Shown: positions 30,658 through 39,828, numbered from the stretch's first letter. The stretch is DNA of 64,000 nt from CAZBAF01 sp964490245 (GCA_964490245.1 CAZBAF010000003.1:69377-133376); one strand, 5' to 3'. Made by a program: numbers and translations. Notes: generated by a model from the letters alone, not told the origin.

Positions 30658-32304
30658 ATGAGAACACCAGAAAGCGCAACAAGCGAGCAACAAGAACAGA
30701 AGAAAGTCTTTCACGGTATAGAGATCGGCGTACAGCCGGATGTGGGCGCAATGCATCCAATGGCCCGGGCAATTTATGACAGCTTGCCTGAGGACGGGTT
30801 CTTTGGCCGGACAGACGGGGATGTTCTTAATGTCGTGAACAGTGCAGACGGCGTTGAAGTACTTATTGGTAATATGTCCGAGCAGACAGAAGCAATCCTG
30901 GCCGCAGAGGCTGCGCGTACAGGGGATGCTGCTTCCGAACCTGAGGTCGGGCAAAAAAGTAGAAAAATTGTAGTTGGTATGGGAGTTGCAGCGCTGGGCG
31001 CTCCTTTTGCTGTCGTGCCTTCTGTTGCAGCTGCAGAAGTCAGCGCCTCCACGGTAAGCGCACCGCGTCATTTTACAGAGGGCGTGCGACATGGCGAGGG
31101 CGGGGCTACTGATATTGTTTACACACCTGATGGTAACGGTATGGTTGTAGTCTATAGGTCCGGTGAAATTGCCGGCATTGGCGCAACACCTGCAGTTGGC
31201 CCCAAGCCGTCACTGCGTGAGGGCGAAACAGTCAGTACCGTGCGCTGGAAGCTTGATGAAGACAACAACGTTGTGGGCTACTGGTCAATTACGAACAAGG
31301 GACGCGCTATTCCGTTTGGTGCTGCCGAGCGGTTGCCAGATTTTGCTGATGTGCATCTGAATGCGCCAATTGTATCAGCGGATGTAACGCCGAGTCAGCG
31401 GGGCTTGTGGTTGCTGGGCGCTGACGGTGGTGTCTTTACGACCGGAGATGCCGAGTTTCATGGCTCGACCGGTGATATACAGCTGAACAGTCCGGTCAAC
31501 GGTATGGTGGCCACCCCGGATGGAGAAGGCTACTATTTTGTGGCTGGCGACGGCGGCGTATTTACCTTTGGCAATGCTGTCTTTAGGGGTTCGCTGGGCG
31601 ATGTGCAGCTGAACAAACCGATTGTCGGCATGGTAGAGTACGGCACGGGCTATTTGCTGTTTGCCGAAGACGGCGGTATCTTTGACTTTTCACCCGACAG
31701 GGATTTCTTAGGTTCACTGGGCGGGGATCCAAGTATTACGCGTAATAATCCCGTAGTACGTGTTGCCGTACAAAAGGACGGCAGGGGATATGCTGCCGTG
31801 CTGGCAGACGGCCAGATATATGCATGGGGTGACTCTAATGTGGAAGCCGGCGGCGAAAATCCAACGCATCCCGATCCTGGTGAGCAGCCAGAAGAGCCTG
31901 GTGCCGACATCGAAGTTATGGAGACGGCAGGCCCAAATCCTATCCGCCCAGAGCAAGTAAAGGTTGAGAGCTGCAATGCTCAAGCTATAACCTCCAGCTA
32001 TTTTATGCAGACGTTTGCAATATCTGTCAGCGGGCTGCGCCCATCAACGAACCGTCTTTTCACTGACGGAGAAACTTATAGTGCAGAAATATATAGAACG
32101 CTTTCTGATGGTACGATCCAGAGCGGTGTGCTTGTTGCCACGGCTGACATGGATGGAGTAGGTACTTTTCAGACGAACGTGAGGACAGCGACCCAGGCAG
32201 AAATGAACATGCTTACATTTGACCACATAATTTTTACACGTGACGATGGCAGTGCTACAAAAATTTCTCTGGCAGCACCTTGTGTAGTGAATCCCAGCGC
32301 GTAG
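30658..32304 (+). CDS. Exported repeat protein, beta-propeller-like
   Basis: 548 residues from ATG 30658, which has CAGGAG upstream. A hydrophilic N-terminal part of about 105 residues precedes a hydrophobic segment (VVGMGVAALGAPFAVVPSVA). Then come at least four related units of about 40 residues built on LLGADGGVFTTGDAEFHGST and FVAGDGGVFTFGNAVFRGSL. These resemble the DGGVF/FGDA.F.GS repeats of exported actinobacterial proteins thought to form beta-propellers. A spacer rich in Pro and Glu leads to a C-terminal domain with two cysteines (VESCNAQ and APCVVN). Likely surface-exposed; function unknown. Confidence 0.75.
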   Translation: MRTPESATSEQQEQKKVFHGIEIGVQPDVGAMHPMARAIYDSLPEDGFFGRTDGDVLNVVNSADGVEVLIGNMSEQTEAILAAEAARTGDAASEPEVGQKSRKIVVGMGVAALGAPFAVVPSVAAAEVSASTVSAPRHFTEGVRHGEGGATDIVYTPDGNGMVVVYRSGEIAGIGATPAVGPKPSLREGETVSTVRWKLDEDNNVVGYWSITNKGRAIPFGAAERLPDFADVHLNAPIVSADVTPSQRGLWLLGADGGVFTTGDAEFHGSTGDIQLNSPVNGMVATPDGEGYYFVAGDGGVFTFGNAVFRGSLGDVQLNKPIVGMVEYGTGYLLFAEDGGIFDFSPDRDFLGSLGGDPSITRNNPVVRVAVQKDGRGYAAVLADGQIYAWGDSNVEAGGENPTHPDPGEQPEEPGADIEVMETAGPNPIRPEQVKVESCNAQAITSSYFMQTFAISVSGLRPSTNRLFTDGETYSAEIYRTLSDGTIQSGVLVATADMDGVGTFQTNVRTATQAEMNMLTFDHIIFTRDDGSATKISLAAPCVVNPSA

Positions 32305-32349
32305 AGATTGCTTTTAATCGCGAATTTCTTCTGCTAAGATAACCGTATA

Positions 32350-32838
32350 ATGCGTAAGCGGAATGCGGTAGCTTTGATTGGTGGTATCTGTGCCGTTGCT
32401 ATCTTGGGGACGACAATCTTCTTTGTCTTAAATCGTGATAATAACGAGTCGTCCCATGACAATGAAACATCTTATGCATGTAGCGATACAGCATTTACTG
32501 ACCGTTTTATCGGTGAAGAGCTGTATACAAGTGTAAATAGCCAAAAACTTGCAGAGTTCGTTCAGGAAGTAAAGGGCTATACGGATTATGACAAAAGCCC
32601 GAACTGCATGTATGCGCTTACGATGCACGCCATTAATACAGGCGACCATTCGGCGGCTCAAGAGTCCTATGACAAGTTAAAGACAGCTTATGATGCGGCT
32701 AAGGGGTATGTTGGGTCACTTGCACAGGTGTCTGTACGTGTGCCGGATGAGCTAAAGGACTCTGTAGATTTTCTAGCTAAGCAAGCTGAGAATCTCGAGA
32801 AAGGCAAGCTAAATTGGGGGGCGCCGGTCGAACGATGA
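32350..32838 (+). CDS. Membrane-anchored helical protein
   Basis: 162 residues with a single N-terminal membrane helix (VALIGGICAVAILGTTIFFVL) and a helical outer domain of about 130 residues with two cysteines (YACSDTAF and PNCMYAL). The outer domain resembles a TPR-like hairpin (NCMYALTMHAINTGDHSAAQ). No family is assigned. Its TGA overlaps the ATG of the next gene (ATGA at 32835), so translation of the two is coupled. Confidence 0.7.
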   Translation: MRKRNAVALIGGICAVAILGTTIFFVLNRDNNESSHDNETSYACSDTAFTDRFIGEELYTSVNSQKLAEFVQEVKGYTDYDKSPNCMYALTMHAINTGDHSAAQESYDKLKTAYDAAKGYVGSLAQVSVRVPDELKDSVDFLAKQAENLEKGKLNWGAPVER

Positions 32839-35234
32839 CAGATTTTAAGTTAACACGTATGCAGACCTTGAGTACGATCTTTGCCGTGTTAGCAGTGATG
32901 TTATTGTTGCAGGTAATTTTATTGCCGGCGAAAGGTCAAGCATTGGTACTTAACCCTGATCCGGGTAATGATCCGCACACCGGTATCCCGCCTGATTACC
33001 GGAACCACCTTATGACATGTGATGCGCAAAATCCTATGTACAGCCCGGCGTTTGTCTCTTTTTTGCGGCATCCCGGTGGTTTTAGTAATGTCTATACTCC
33101 GACAGCAGGTGAGCAAAGCTCTGGTCAGATCAATATGAGTTTTAATTTGGGTGCCGCAGTTTGCGCCTCTAACAGCGCGGTTCTGGAAAATCGACATTTA
33201 GTAGCTGGCGCTCGTGCATATAATGCCGATACTGGTGACTTGATTGGGAGTATATCCGGAGGAGTTGGCGGGCAGAGTCAGTTGAATTTTCAGCCCAACT
33301 ATAATCAGGTTGGAAAGTATGTAAGCACCCCGCCGGTTGTATTTACGTATAACCATGGCGGTCCGATTACTGGTGCTGTGAATATTAGGATCGCATTGGA
33401 TCTCCAGGCAATTAATTATTTCACGAACGGACAATATTTGTGTGTACCGGCACCTGCCGGCAATAGAGGAGGGTGGGATTTCGCAAGTTGCGCGGTTAAC
33501 ACCACAGAGTTGTACATACGGCTTACTCCGGATACGGTGCAGACAGTTATTCAGGGTAGGCTGGCAAACAAGAACGATAACACGCCGATACCAAATGTAA
33601 CGGTGGATTTATGTAATGGGCGGAGTGCCGTCAGCGATGCGGACGGAGTTTTTCAGCTTGCAGTTCCGTATAATACGCCGTTCTGCGTGCGTGCTCCGGC
33701 AGTCGCTGGATACTCGGCTATAGAAATGCATCCGTTTGCGGAGGGGTATGCCAACTGTCCGGCAGGAGGATACTGTAACGAGACATATGAATACCAATAC
33801 ACGGGGGGTGATTTTGACGGCCCCTGGCGTGGAGTCGGAGGGGATGGAAACGGGATCGACCGGGCATCAGACGGGGGTTACGATTTTGTGTACATTCCTA
33901 TACCTCCGCTTATCTTCGACTGTTCATTTAGCGTATCAGGCAGCATGATCGAGGTGGGGACGCCTTTTGCACTGACAGTGACGATCCGCAATGCAAGCAG
34001 TGCGCTTGCCCCCACAATGAACGATTCGACGCATCCGGTTGCGATCAGTGCAACGCCGGCGTCAGTTGCGGGGTTGGGGCCTGCTAGCGAATACGCTTAC
34101 TCGGCGGCTCCGGGCACCACCGTGACCGTGACAGACAACGGTCTGACCATACAGACGCCGGCGACGTATACCTTCCAGGTTACGGTGGGCGGAGAGGTCT
34201 GCAACGGCTCGTCAATTTCGGTCGGTACATTTCCGTATCTCAAAACCTATGGCGGGGATGTGCGGGCAGGTGGTACATGGGGGTATATCAATCCAGACTG
34301 CATGCCAGCTGACGGCCGGGGCGGGGTCTATGCTTTTGCGCGGCCGGTTTCGTCTGGTGTGTACGCGGGTGCCTCGGCTCAGCTGACTGTTTCGTCGCTT
34401 CTCGAGATTAATCAGTTCTATTCGGCCTCACAGCGTTCCAACCGGCCGGTGGCGCAAGGGGGTACGAATATGCCAAAGGGTCTGACCTTTGCCAACACAG
34501 ACAGCGACACGTACGGCGGTAACAACACCGGCGGGCACTTTTGTATAACCGATTACTTTACTGATACGCGCGACCCGTCGCTTGGCAGCGGTGCCTTTAA
34601 CGGTAGTTTTGCGTCCGGGCGTGTGCAGTATGTGAACAGCGGCGATGTGACCTTAGGTAATCTGACTGTACCGGTTGGCACGCAGGCTGCCATATTTGTT
34701 GATGGCAATGTGTTTATAAGCGGTAATATTACCTATGCCGGCGGCGCAACCAACGCAAATGCTTTGCCGTATTTGGCAATAATAGCGCGGGGCAATATTT
34801 ATATCGGCAATAATGTTACGCGTATGGACGGATTGTTTGTGGCGCAGCCGACAGGTTCCGGGGCAGCTGATACAACCGGTATTATTTTTACCTGCACCAA
34901 CGGTATTGATGCGTTCTTTAGCAACGGCAACGCGGCCGATCCAAATGACACCTTTGCCCAGTGTCAGAACCAGCTTTCGATCAACGGCGGCATGATCGCT
35001 TCACAGGTGAAGTTTATGCGGATGAGGGGCTCATTAAGGGATGCTGCTTCAGGTGAGGCGCCTAACTTTGATACGGGTATTGGCACGAATGCAGCGGAGG
35101 TTATTAACTATACCCCGCACATGTGGCTGGCACCGAGTCCGCTGATTAAGCCGTCAGAGGACACAGAGAGCTCTACAAGCGGCCGCGGGCCGGTGCCGCT
35201 GCAGCTTATTAAAGCCATGCCGCCTGTGTACTAA
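32835..35234 (+). CDS. Large secreted protein, possible pilus-associated adhesin
   Basis: 799 residues from the coupled ATG. A signal peptide (LSTIFAVLAVMLLLQVILL) is followed by a long beta-rich outer region. Residues 225-320 resemble a carboxypeptidase-regulatory-type Ig fold (VIQGRLANKNDNTPIPNVTV, then SDADGVFQLAV). The last 300 residues read AIFVDGNVFISGNITYAG and YLAIIARGNIYIGNNVTRMD, patterns seen in exported proteins encoded near type IV pilus genes. It directly precedes pilM, so a pilus-tip or adhesin role is possible but unproven. Many cysteines could be oxidised through the VKOR system. Confidence 0.65.
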   Translation: MTDFKLTRMQTLSTIFAVLAVMLLLQVILLPAKGQALVLNPDPGNDPHTGIPPDYRNHLMTCDAQNPMYSPAFVSFLRHPGGFSNVYTPTAGEQSSGQINMSFNLGAAVCASNSAVLENRHLVAGARAYNADTGDLIGSISGGVGGQSQLNFQPNYNQVGKYVSTPPVVFTYNHGGPITGAVNIRIALDLQAINYFTNGQYLCVPAPAGNRGGWDFASCAVNTTELYIRLTPDTVQTVIQGRLANKNDNTPIPNVTVDLCNGRSAVSDADGVFQLAVPYNTPFCVRAPAVAGYSAIEMHPFAEGYANCPAGGYCNETYEYQYTGGDFDGPWRGVGGDGNGIDRASDGGYDFVYIPIPPLIFDCSFSVSGSMIEVGTPFALTVTIRNASSALAPTMNDSTHPVAISATPASVAGLGPASEYAYSAAPGTTVTVTDNGLTIQTPATYTFQVTVGGEVCNGSSISVGTFPYLKTYGGDVRAGGTWGYINPDCMPADGRGGVYAFARPVSSGVYAGASAQLTVSSLLEINQFYSASQRSNRPVAQGGTNMPKGLTFANTDSDTYGGNNTGGHFCITDYFTDTRDPSLGSGAFNGSFASGRVQYVNSGDVTLGNLTVPVGTQAAIFVDGNVFISGNITYAGGATNANALPYLAIIARGNIYIGNNVTRMDGLFVAQPTGSGAADTTGIIFTCTNGIDAFFSNGNAADPNDTFAQCQNQLSINGGMIASQVKFMRMRGSLRDAASGEAPNFDTGIGTNAAEVINYTPHMWLAPSPLIKPSEDTESSTSGRGPVPLQLIKAMPPVY

Positions 35235-35263
35235 GTATTTTTAGTGCTATGTACTTGCAAAAT

Positions 35264-35279
35264 ATGCTTATGCTATAAT
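35264..35279 (+). promoter_or_regulatory. Extended -10 promoter of the pil locus
   Basis: ATGCTTATGCTATAAT with TATAAT at 35274-35279 and TGC before it. The same 16 bases form the promoter core at 21228-21243. A tiny ORF starts 8 bases downstream. Confidence 0.7.
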
Positions 35280-35287
35280 TCAGTGCA

Positions 35288-35356
35288 ATGATATGTTCTA
35301 AGCGTACTTTGACTGATTGCAGGGTGCGAAAGAACAGAAATCACGGTGGGCCATGA
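35288..35356 (+). CDS. Possible 22-residue leader ORF before pilM
   Basis: ATG 35288 to TGA 35354-35356, encoding MICSKRTLTDCRVRKNRNHG then GP. It starts 8 bases after the -10 box. Its TGA overlaps the ATG of a second tiny ORF, so it may serve translational coupling or attenuation. Confidence 0.35.
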   Translation: MICSKRTLTDCRVRKNRNHGGP

Positions 35357-35409
35357 AGCTACATACAACACATACACAGCACAAAACGGTGAAGGAGCTC
35401 GGCTTATGA
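35353..35409 (+). CDS. Possible 18-residue leader ORF coupled to pilM
   Basis: ATG 35353 to TGA 35407-35409, encoding MKLHTTHTQHKTVKELGL. Both ends overlap in ATGA form: with the preceding tiny ORF and with the pilM start at 35406. Confidence 0.35.
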   Translation: MKLHTTHTQHKTVKELGL

Positions 35410-36446
35410 GTATTTTAAGCGGTGTACCGAGCTTTTTTGGTTTGGATATCGGCACGACGGCGCTGCGGGTTGTGCAGCTGCGGGGCAGCGGCAGCACCAA
35501 GGCGCTGGTCAGGTATGGCTATATTCCGATTGATCCGAATATTACCGAATCAAATGCTAAAGTCGATCAGCAAAAGCTGATGGGCGCTGTGCGCGAGCTG
35601 CTGGATCAGGCCGGTATTACCACCAGGGACGTGGCCGTCGGGCTGCCGTCAAACAAGGTGTTCACGACCATTGTTGACATGGAGCGGCTGGCCCCGGCCG
35701 AGCTGCACAAGACACTGACTTTTCAGGCTGATTCGCTTATCCCTACACCGGTGGCCGAAAGCAAGCTGGACTGGGCCATGCTGGGTGATTCGCCAAAAGA
35801 ACAGGGCAAGGTAGAAGTGCTGCTGAGCAGCGTGGCAAACGAATTTGTCGAGAGCAGGCTGGATATGCTCGAGTCTATCGGGCTTAATGTCATTGCTTTT
35901 GAGCCGGACAGTCTGGCCCTGTCGCGGGCGTTGACAGCGCCCGACAACCAGGCACCGGTGATGGTTATAGATGTAGGCAGCCGAACAACTGATATTATCA
36001 TCACGGTGGCCGGCGCGCCGCGCCTGGTGCGTTCGCTGCCGACCGGTTCAGAGGCCATTGTGCGTTCGGCGCTGCAGAACCTGAATATCGACGAAAAACA
36101 GGCGCAGCAGTTTGTCTTTAAGTTTGGTCTGGGCAAGGACAAGCTGGAAGGGCAGATCTATAACGCCATTATCGGCACCGTTGATTTGCTGGTGAACGAT
36201 ATCGACAAATCAATCAAGTTTTTCCTCAACCGCTACCCCAATCTTAAGATGGACCGGATTATCGTGACCGGGGCGGCATCAGTGCTGCCGGAGTTCCCGC
36301 TGTATTTGGCCAACAAATTTGGCACCAATGTCGAAATCGGCAATGCCTGGCGTAATATTGCTTTTCCGGCCGATCGCCAGAACGAACTGCTGGCGGTCTC
36401 TAATCACTTTGGCGTGGCAGCCGGACTTGCGGAGAGAATAGAATGA
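35406..36446 (+). CDS. pilM: Type IV pilus assembly protein PilM
   Basis: PilM is an actin-fold (FtsA-like) cytoplasmic ATPase that links the motor to the inner-membrane alignment complex through PilN. The start SILSGVPSFFGLDIGTTALR holds the phosphate-1 loop. Further signatures are VMVIDVGSRTTDIIIT near residue 185 and RIIVTGAASVLPEFPLYLAN near 300. Length of 346 is normal. ATG 35406 is chosen because GAAGGAG lies 9 bases before it; the frame from 35346 adds an unlikely extension. It is the first gene of the pilus operon and overlaps pilN in ATGA form. Confidence 0.95.
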   Translation: MSILSGVPSFFGLDIGTTALRVVQLRGSGSTKALVRYGYIPIDPNITESNAKVDQQKLMGAVRELLDQAGITTRDVAVGLPSNKVFTTIVDMERLAPAELHKTLTFQADSLIPTPVAESKLDWAMLGDSPKEQGKVEVLLSSVANEFVESRLDMLESIGLNVIAFEPDSLALSRALTAPDNQAPVMVIDVGSRTTDIIITVAGAPRLVRSLPTGSEAIVRSALQNLNIDEKQAQQFVFKFGLGKDKLEGQIYNAIIGTVDLLVNDIDKSIKFFLNRYPNLKMDRIIVTGAASVLPEFPLYLANKFGTNVEIGNAWRNIAFPADRQNELLAVSNHFGVAAGLAERIE

Positions 36447-37126
36447 TTCAGTTTAACCTTTTGCCCGATATCAAGATCGAATACATTAAGACACAAAAGC
36501 TTAAGCGTGTCGTCATACTGATTTCGATAGCTGCAGTGGCAGTGGCGGTTGGTCTGCTGATTATTTTCTTCTCTTTCTCGGCCGTCCAGAAGAAGCACAT
36601 ATCCGATCTTGATAAAGACATTGCCGCATTACGGACCGAGCTGGAGGAGACGCCTGATCTGACGCGTATTCTGAGTATTCAGAATCAGCTGAACGTCCTG
36701 CCGGATCTTTATAACGGCCGTCCTGCAGTTGACCGGGTGCCCCAATACATTGATCAGACGACACCGTCCGGCGTGGGCATCGAGCGGCTGATTGTCGATT
36801 TTTCTGCCAGTACGGTAGAAATCAAGGCGTCGGCTCCGACCCTGCAGCTTATGAACAGCTTTGCCGATACGCTCAAATATACAACCTACCGTATTCAGGG
36901 CGAAGAAGGCGATCAGGCGCTGCAGGCGTTTGGTGCAGTGGTGCTGTCGGAATTTGCGCGTGATGCAGAAGGCGCATCTTTTACGCTGCGGTTCAGTTTT
37001 GATCCGACCATCTTTGACATTCAACAGAGCGTAAGTCTGACCGTACCTAATCTGGTGACAACCCGGGCGCAGGCACCAAGTGCTGACTTGTTTAAGGGTA
37101 CGCCATCGACGGAAGGAGTACAGTAG
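36443..37126 (+). CDS. pilN: Type IV pilus assembly protein PilN
   Basis: PilN is a bitopic membrane protein of the alignment complex. MIQFNLLPDIKIEYIKTQ carries the conserved FNLLP box that binds PilM. One transmembrane helix (VVILISIAAVAVAVGLLIIF) follows, then a coiled-coil part (DLDKDIAALRTELEETP) and a ferredoxin-like periplasmic domain (VGIERLIVDFSASTVEIKAS). The length of 227 is slightly above average because of a C-terminal tail. Its start overlaps the pilM stop, and pilO follows after one base. Confidence 0.92.
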   Translation: MIQFNLLPDIKIEYIKTQKLKRVVILISIAAVAVAVGLLIIFFSFSAVQKKHISDLDKDIAALRTELEETPDLTRILSIQNQLNVLPDLYNGRPAVDRVPQYIDQTTPSGVGIERLIVDFSASTVEIKASAPTLQLMNSFADTLKYTTYRIQGEEGDQALQAFGAVVLSEFARDAEGASFTLRFSFDPTIFDIQQSVSLTVPNLVTTRAQAPSADLFKGTPSTEGVQ

Positions 37127-37127
37127 T

Positions 37128-37790
37128 ATGCAGTCACAGGCAGCTGGTAAAAAGGGAAAACTCGATAAAGACAAGGCAGTAATCTTTGCGGTGGTCGCTG
37201 TTGCGGCAGCCATTACGGTGGCGGCGCTGGTGGTGGCAAAGGGCGTCTGGGGCCAGGCAACATACCTGGGCAAGGTGGCGGATAAAAAGGACACCGCACT
37301 GCGTCAGCTTAAAGACAATAAAGCCGCTCTGGGCAGCCTGGAGGAGGCGTACAAGAAGTTCGATGAGCAGGACCCAAACCTGCTAGGCGGTCGACCTAAC
37401 GGCACTGGCGAGCAGGACGGCAGCAACTCGACGCTTATTCTGGACGCATTGCCCAACAAATACGATTTCCCGGCATTGGCGGCAAGTCTGGACAAGCTTT
37501 TGCAGGGCTATCGCATCAACGATATTACCGGTCAGGACGATGCGTTAACCTACTTTGGCGGGACTGCTCCTGACGGTGTGCTGGTCGAGATGCCATTCAG
37601 CTTTAGCGTAAATACCAATTATGACGGGTTCAAGGAGCTGATCGGCAAGTTTGGCCGCTCAATCCGCCCCTTCCAGCTGACCAAGATTGATCTAAGCGGT
37701 TTAAACAGCGATCTTAAAGTTGTCGTAGAGGCCAAGACATTCTATCAGCCGGAACGCGGTCTGCAGATAACCGAGGAGGTAGTGCAGTGA
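37128..37790 (+). CDS. pilO: Type IV pilus assembly protein PilO-like
   Basis: 220 residues: basic cytoplasmic start, one membrane helix (VIFAVVAVAAAITVAALVVA), a coiled-coil (KKDTALRQLKDNKAALGSLE) and a periplasmic ferredoxin-like domain (FSFSVNTNYDGFKELIGKFG, then FQLTKIDLSGLNSDLKVVVE). This architecture and the position after pilN identify PilO, which pairs with PilN under the outer pore or wall. ATG 37128 is chosen with GGAAGGAG upstream. Sequence identity to known PilO cannot be judged here, so the call rests on shape and order. Confidence 0.85.
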   Translation: MQSQAAGKKGKLDKDKAVIFAVVAVAAAITVAALVVAKGVWGQATYLGKVADKKDTALRQLKDNKAALGSLEEAYKKFDEQDPNLLGGRPNGTGEQDGSNSTLILDALPNKYDFPALAASLDKLLQGYRINDITGQDDALTYFGGTAPDGVLVEMPFSFSVNTNYDGFKELIGKFGRSIRPFQLTKIDLSGLNSDLKVVVEAKTFYQPERGLQITEEVVQ

Positions 37791-38032
37791 AACAACAGGA
37801 TATTGCAGCAGTGATTTTAATTGTCGGTATGGTGGCGGTGTTTTCGTTCGTACTGAGCGGCAAGTTTATTACCTCAGGAGGCAAAGACAAAACTGCCGAA
37901 GTGGTGAGCCCCATACAGCCCGAGTTTCCTTTGCCCAGCAGGGATGTGTTCAATATAGAAGCAGAGAATCCAACGGTGCGCATAGAAATAGCTCCCCATA
38001 CCAACCCGCAACCATTCACTAACCAAGAGTAG
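37787..38032 (+). CDS. Small anchored protein in the PilP position
   Basis: Eighty-one residues. A GTG start overlaps the pilO stop. One membrane helix (IAAVILIVGMVAVFSFVLSG) precedes a short outer part rich in Pro and charged residues (PEFPLPSRDVFNIEAENPTV). It occupies the place of PilP but is far shorter and has no visible lipobox or beta-domain. It may bind PilN/PilO from the outside. Confidence 0.65.
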   Translation: MKQQDIAAVILIVGMVAVFSFVLSGKFITSGGKDKTAEVVSPIQPEFPLPSRDVFNIEAENPTVRIEIAPHTNPQPFTNQE

Positions 38033-38046
38033 CGGAGGCGGCCTCT

Positions 38047-39828
38047 GTGAGCGTACTTTCGGCGACGACCCAACGGCAGGTGGAAGATGAGCTGGTCAAG
38101 GCCGGCCTGATTACGCGTGAGCGGGTTGATCAACTTCATGAAAAGGCCGAAAAAGAGGGCAACCCGGTCTTTAGCCTGCTGGTCAACGAAGGTGGCATCG
38201 ATACCGAGGATCTGACCAAGATAACCGCTCAGGTTACCAAGGTGCCCTATGTCAACCTGTCCAACGCGCCGATTGATCCGGCTACGCTGGATCTGTTGCC
38301 GCAGGAAATTGCCGAGCGCTATATGGCCGTGCCTTTGGGCGAGATGCAGCACCGTCTGGTGGTTGCCATGCTGGATGCGGACAACGTTCAGGCCGTAGAC
38401 TTCTTAAGTAACAAAATCGGCCGTCCGCTAAAGGTGTACGCTGCCAGCGAGCAGGGCATTCGAAAGGCCCTGCTGCAGTACAAGGCCAAACTGGATGAAG
38501 GCCTGGCCAGTGAGCTGGCCGCCTCATCTGAAGAACCGGAAGCTACCGGCGGCAAGGCGAGCAAAGACAAAAACATCCGCACGATTGTTCAGGATTCGCC
38601 CATCAGCAAGGCACTGTCTACCATTCTTGAGTATGCTGCCAAGAACCGGGCCAGCGATATTCATATCGAGCCGCTGGAGAACGAGCTAAAAATCCGCTGC
38701 CGGATTGACGGTGTGCTGCGCGAGATTATGAAACTGCCCAAGTCCACCGAGGCGCCGCTGGTAAGCCGTATCAAGATTTTAAGTAATCTAAAGATTGATG
38801 AGCACCGTATTCCGCAGGACGGCCAGTTTACCATTAAAGTAGAGGAAAAAGAGATTGACCTGCGTATTGCCATCAGTCCGGTGGTGTGGGGCGAGCAGGT
38901 GGTGATCCGTTTGCTGGATAAGTCGGGCACCAGTCTTAAGCTTGAGGATATGGGTTACGCCGGCCGGGCACTGCGCACCATTCGTAAGGGCATAGCCAGT
39001 CCGAACGGCATGATATTGACCTCCGGTCCGACCGGTTCGGGTAAGTCGACCAGCTTGTACGCCCTGCTGCAGGAGATAAAAAGCGATGAGATCAATATCG
39101 TTACCCTGGAGGATCCGGTTGAGTATAAGATGGGCGGCATCAATCAGATTCAGATTAATGCCGAAGTCGGCCTGACCTTTGCCAGCGGCCTGCGCTCTAT
39201 TCTGCGCCAGGACCCCGATGTAGTGATGGTTGGTGAGATTCGTGATGCAGAAACTGCCAATCTGGCAGTGCAGGCGGCGCTGACCGGTCACCTTGTCTTT
39301 AGTACGCTGCACACCAATTCGGCTGCCGGTATTTTGCCGCGTCTTTTGGATATGGGTATTGAGCCCTTCCTGATTGCCAGCACGGTGCGTACGGTTATCG
39401 GTCAGCGACTGGTCAGACGCCTGGCGCACCCCGAGCCGTACGAATCGGACAAGTCAGAAACGGCCCTGATCCAGCAGAATCTCGGCCCCTTGCTGCCAGA
39501 GAACGAGTCTCAGGTGGCCGCCATTGCCGAGGATTTAGGCTATGAAACCTTGCCTCTAAGGGATCAAAACGCTTATACTTTGTTTAAGGGCAAAGACGCT
39601 TCTGACGCGCCTGGCGGCTTCAAAGGCCGTGTTGGTTTGTACGAAGTATTCGAAGTCTCGGAAACGATACAGGACCTTATCATGAAACGGGCATCAAGCG
39701 CAGATATCCAAAAAGCTGCACAGGCAGAAGGCATGGTGACAATGCAGCAGGATGGTTACCTAAAAGCGCTGGCGGGCCGAACCACATTGAGTGAAATAGC
39801 ACGGGTTGCTTCAGAAGATACGGCATAA
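38047..39828 (+). CDS. pilB: Type IV pilus extension ATPase PilB
   Basis: PilB powers pilin polymerisation. The N-terminal GspE-type domain (residues 1-150) precedes the motor: arginine-rich region ENELKIRCRIDGVLREIM, Walker A GPTGSGKSTSLY near 325, aspartate box VTLEDPVEYKMGGINQIQIN, Walker B DPDVVMVGEIRDAETA and the histidine box TGHLVFSTLHTNSA. GTG start with GGAGG upstream. The tetracysteine zinc element between the motor and C-terminal part of many PilB/GspE proteins is absent: the segment LAHPEPYESDKSETALIQQN to GRVGLYEVFEV has no cysteine. Confidence 0.97.
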   Translation: MSVLSATTQRQVEDELVKAGLITRERVDQLHEKAEKEGNPVFSLLVNEGGIDTEDLTKITAQVTKVPYVNLSNAPIDPATLDLLPQEIAERYMAVPLGEMQHRLVVAMLDADNVQAVDFLSNKIGRPLKVYAASEQGIRKALLQYKAKLDEGLASELAASSEEPEATGGKASKDKNIRTIVQDSPISKALSTILEYAAKNRASDIHIEPLENELKIRCRIDGVLREIMKLPKSTEAPLVSRIKILSNLKIDEHRIPQDGQFTIKVEEKEIDLRIAISPVVWGEQVVIRLLDKSGTSLKLEDMGYAGRALRTIRKGIASPNGMILTSGPTGSGKSTSLYALLQEIKSDEINIVTLEDPVEYKMGGINQIQINAEVGLTFASGLRSILRQDPDVVMVGEIRDAETANLAVQAALTGHLVFSTLHTNSAAGILPRLLDMGIEPFLIASTVRTVIGQRLVRRLAHPEPYESDKSETALIQQNLGPLLPENESQVAAIAEDLGYETLPLRDQNAYTLFKGKDASDAPGGFKGRVGLYEVFEVSETIQDLIMKRASSADIQKAAQAEGMVTMQQDGYLKALAGRTTLSEIARVASEDTA

